Source of the DNA: Sulfitobacter sp. 20_GPM-1509m
Lineage (GTDB): Bacteria; Pseudomonadota; Alphaproteobacteria; Rhodobacterales; Rhodobacteraceae
Length of the DNA stretch: 64,000 nucleotides
Direction: 5' to 3'
Assembly: GCF_000620505.1 (NCBI RefSeq)
Contig: NZ_JIBC01000004.1
Span: forward strand, 434,001 to 498,000
Under the pieces are notes generated by a model. The model had not been told where the DNA came from. It did no database searches and worked only from the letters and a program-made list of their open reading frames with translations. A program made the translations under genes and the position numbers. This document shows positions 62,435 to 64,000 of the stretch, one piece after another. Numbering within the stretch: the first letter of the stretch is position 1; each line of letters begins with the position of its first letter.

Positions 62435-64000
62435 ATGCAGATCGCCGCCCACTCTCCCTATCCCTCACGCCGCTCGGCGGTGCTGGCGGACAATATGGTG
62501 GTGACCTCGCAGCCGCTGGCGGCGCAGGCCGGGCTGGCGATGCTGGCGCAGGGCGGCAATGCGGTCGATGCGGCGCTGGCCACCGCGATTGCGCTGACGG
62601 TGCTGGAACCCACGGGCAACGGGCTGGGGTCCGATGCCTTTGCGATTCTGTGGGACGGGCAGGAATTGCACGGGCTGAACGCCTCGGGGGCGGCACCTGC
62701 GGCGTGGAACGCCCAGCGCTTTGCCGGGCGGGTCGAGATGCCCTTTCGCGGCTGGGAAAGCGTGACGGTGCCCGGTGCCGTGTCGGCCTGGGTTGCGCTG
62801 TCCGAGCGGTTCGGCGCCCTGCCCTTTGCCGATCTGTTTGCCCCTGCCATCCGCTATGCCGAGGACGGCTTTGCCGTGTCGCCGGTGATCGCCGCGCTTT
62901 GGGCGCGGGCGGCGGAGCAATTGGGCGACCAGCCCGGATTTGCCGAGACCTTCCTGCCCGATGGCCGCGCCCCGCACGCCGGAGAGCGGTTTCGCACGCC
63001 GGGTCATGCGCGCACCCTGCGGGCGATTGCGCAGACGAATGGCCGCGCCTTTTACGAAGGCGAGATTGCCGAGGCCATTGTCGCCTATGCCAAAGAGCAT
63101 GACGCGGCGCTGAGCCTTGCGGATATGGCCAGCCACCGGCCCGAGTGGTGCGGCACGATCAGCACCGCATTCGACGATGCGACGCTGCACGAGATTCCGC
63201 CCAACGGTCAGGGGATCGCGGCGCTGATGGGGTTGGGCATTCTGTCCCACACGCCGATCCGCGAGATGGCCGCCGATGATCCGCAGGCGCTGCACTTGCA
63301 GATCGAGGCGATGAAGCTGGCGCTGCGCGACGCCGAGGCCTATGTGGCCGATCCTGCGCATATGGTCGATGTCACGGCGCAGGACATGCTGGACGACGGC
63401 TATCTTGCGGCGCGGGCGGCGCTGATTGACCCCACACGGGCGCAGGATTTTGGCGCGGGCGCGCCCAAGCGGGGCGGCACGGTCTATCTGGCGGCGGCGG
63501 ATGCGTCGGGGATGATGGTGTCGTTCATCCAGTCGAACTATGCGGGCTTTGGCTCGGGCGTGGTGGTGCCGGGGACCGGCGTGGCCTTGCAGAACCGTGG
63601 TGCGGGCTTTGTTCTGGACCCGGGTCACCCGAACGTGGTGGCCGGTGGCAAGCGGCCCTTTCACACGATTATTCCGGCGTTCCTGATGGGGCCGGAAGGG
63701 CCGCGCATGAGCTTTGGCGTGATGGGTGGGCCGATGCAGGCGCAGGGGCATGTTCAGATGGTGCTGCGCACGCAGGTGTGGGGCAACGATCCGCAGATGG
63801 CCGCCGATGCGCCGCGTTGGCGGGTGACGGAAGGTCTAGGCGTCGCTTGCGAAACCACCCTGCCCGCCGCGACCTTGCAGGCGCTGCGCGATCTGGGGCA
63901 CCAGATCACGCTGGAGGCGCCCGACAACGCGTTCGGCTTTGGCGGCGCGCAGTTGATCCACCGGCTGTCGGGAGGCGGTTATGCGGGCGGATCGGACCCG
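62435..64000 (+). CDS. Gamma-glutamyltransferase family protein, extreme 3' end beyond window
   Basis: Ntn-hydrolase of the GGT family, 522 codons visible without a stop. The start LADNMVVTSQPLAAQAGLAM and LAQGGNAVDAALATAIAL is typical, as are LEIPPNGQGIAALMGLGI-like and FAPAIRYAEDGFAVSPVIA. The autoprocessing/nucleophile threonine is Thr349 in KRGGTVYLAAADASGMMVSF (classical enzymes have TTH at this place). NVVAGGKRPFHTIIPAFLMG follows. AFGFGGAQLIHRL near the end indicates that only a few residues are missing. No signal peptide is seen, unlike periplasmic E. coli GGT, so a cytoplasmic member acting on gamma-glutamyl compounds or as acylase is likely. AAAGGA precedes the ATG at 62435. Confidence 0.9.
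   Translation, partial: MQIAAHSPYPSRRSAVLADNMVVTSQPLAAQAGLAMLAQGGNAVDAALATAIALTVLEPTGNGLGSDAFAILWDGQELHGLNASGAAPAAWNAQRFAGRVEMPFRGWESVTVPGAVSAWVALSERFGALPFADLFAPAIRYAEDGFAVSPVIAALWARAAEQLGDQPGFAETFLPDGRAPHAGERFRTPGHARTLRAIAQTNGRAFYEGEIAEAIVAYAKEHDAALSLADMASHRPEWCGTISTAFDDATLHEIPPNGQGIAALMGLGILSHTPIREMAADDPQALHLQIEAMKLALRDAEAYVADPAHMVDVTAQDMLDDGYLAARAALIDPTRAQDFGAGAPKRGGTVYLAAADASGMMVSFIQSNYAGFGSGVVVPGTGVALQNRGAGFVLDPGHPNVVAGGKRPFHTIIPAFLMGPEGPRMSFGVMGGPMQAQGHVQMVLRTQVWGNDPQMAADAPRWRVTEGLGVACETTLPAATLQALRDLGHQITLEAPDNAFGFGGAQLIHRLSGGGYAGGSDP

Overview
This window looks like a chromosomal segment of a marine-type alphaproteobacterium of the Rhodobacteraceae (Roseobacter group). The evidence is high GC with strong third-position GC bias, long antisense ORFs that are artefacts of that bias, many 4-bp ATGA/GTGA gene overlaps, and family-typical neighbourhoods (murA-DUF2948, hisD-UPF0262-LMW phosphatase, nadABC, tamAB, lepA). 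No genes of a plasmid replication or conjugation system are seen.

Layout. 1-2.2 kb: the truncated 5' part of a bifunctional beta-oxidation enzyme and a small methyltransferase. 2.4-8.3 kb: a complete four-gene oligopeptide/nickel-type ABC importer. 8.3-15.3 kb: on the minus strand, a DEAD-box helicase with a basic tail, a membrane-anchored patatin-like lipase and an MscS-type channel. 15.4-23.3 kb: a compact plus-strand glycan operon (nucleotide-sugar dehydrogenase, four glycosyltransferases of two types, a histidine-phosphatase-family enzyme, a polysaccharide deacetylase), followed by a small secreted PA14-like protein. 23.4-25.1 kb: an accessory patch with a solitary Phd/YefM-like protein and an AT-rich, frameshifted PIN-like gene. 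25.3-27.1 kb: lepA. 27.3-31.2 kb: a segment bounded by two about 245-bp direct repeats, holding an FAD monooxygenase behind a perfect 18-bp hairpin, an HWE-type histidine kinase and an RraA-like protein. 31.5-38.6 kb: a lipoprotein and then a minus-strand housekeeping block (small ORF-murA-DUF2948; hisD-UPF0262-LMW phosphatase-NTF2-like-GNAT), interrupted by an AT-rich plus-strand gene encoding a HEPN-like domain with four CxxC pairs. 38.7-40.9 kb: tRNA-Thr(GGT) and a 2.1-kb mini-island bounded by a 17-bp duplication of the tRNA 3' end, carrying an XRE regulator, an ImmA/IrrE protease and small ORFs but no integrase. 41-44 kb: an RTX-repeat protein, a small hypothetical and a divergent nucleotidyltransferase. 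44.6-49 kb: nadABC plus a serine hydrolase. 49-55.2 kb: tamA-tamB on the minus strand. 55.3-64 kb: a GH13_18 sugar phosphorylase, an orphan histidine kinase, an LLM flavin oxidoreductase, a serralysin-like protease, a DUF1045 protein and a gamma-glutamyltransferase running off the window.

The core gene sets are ordinary: de novo NAD synthesis, histidine and peptidoglycan precursor synthesis, outer-membrane assembly, peptide uptake. The places most likely to hold something undescribed are the glycan operon, the HEPN/zinc-ribbon insertion, the tRNA-Thr mini-island, the frameshifted PIN gene at a CT-rich tract, and the repeat-bounded segment at 27-31 kb. All assignments rest on reading the sequence and on family knowledge; no database search was run.
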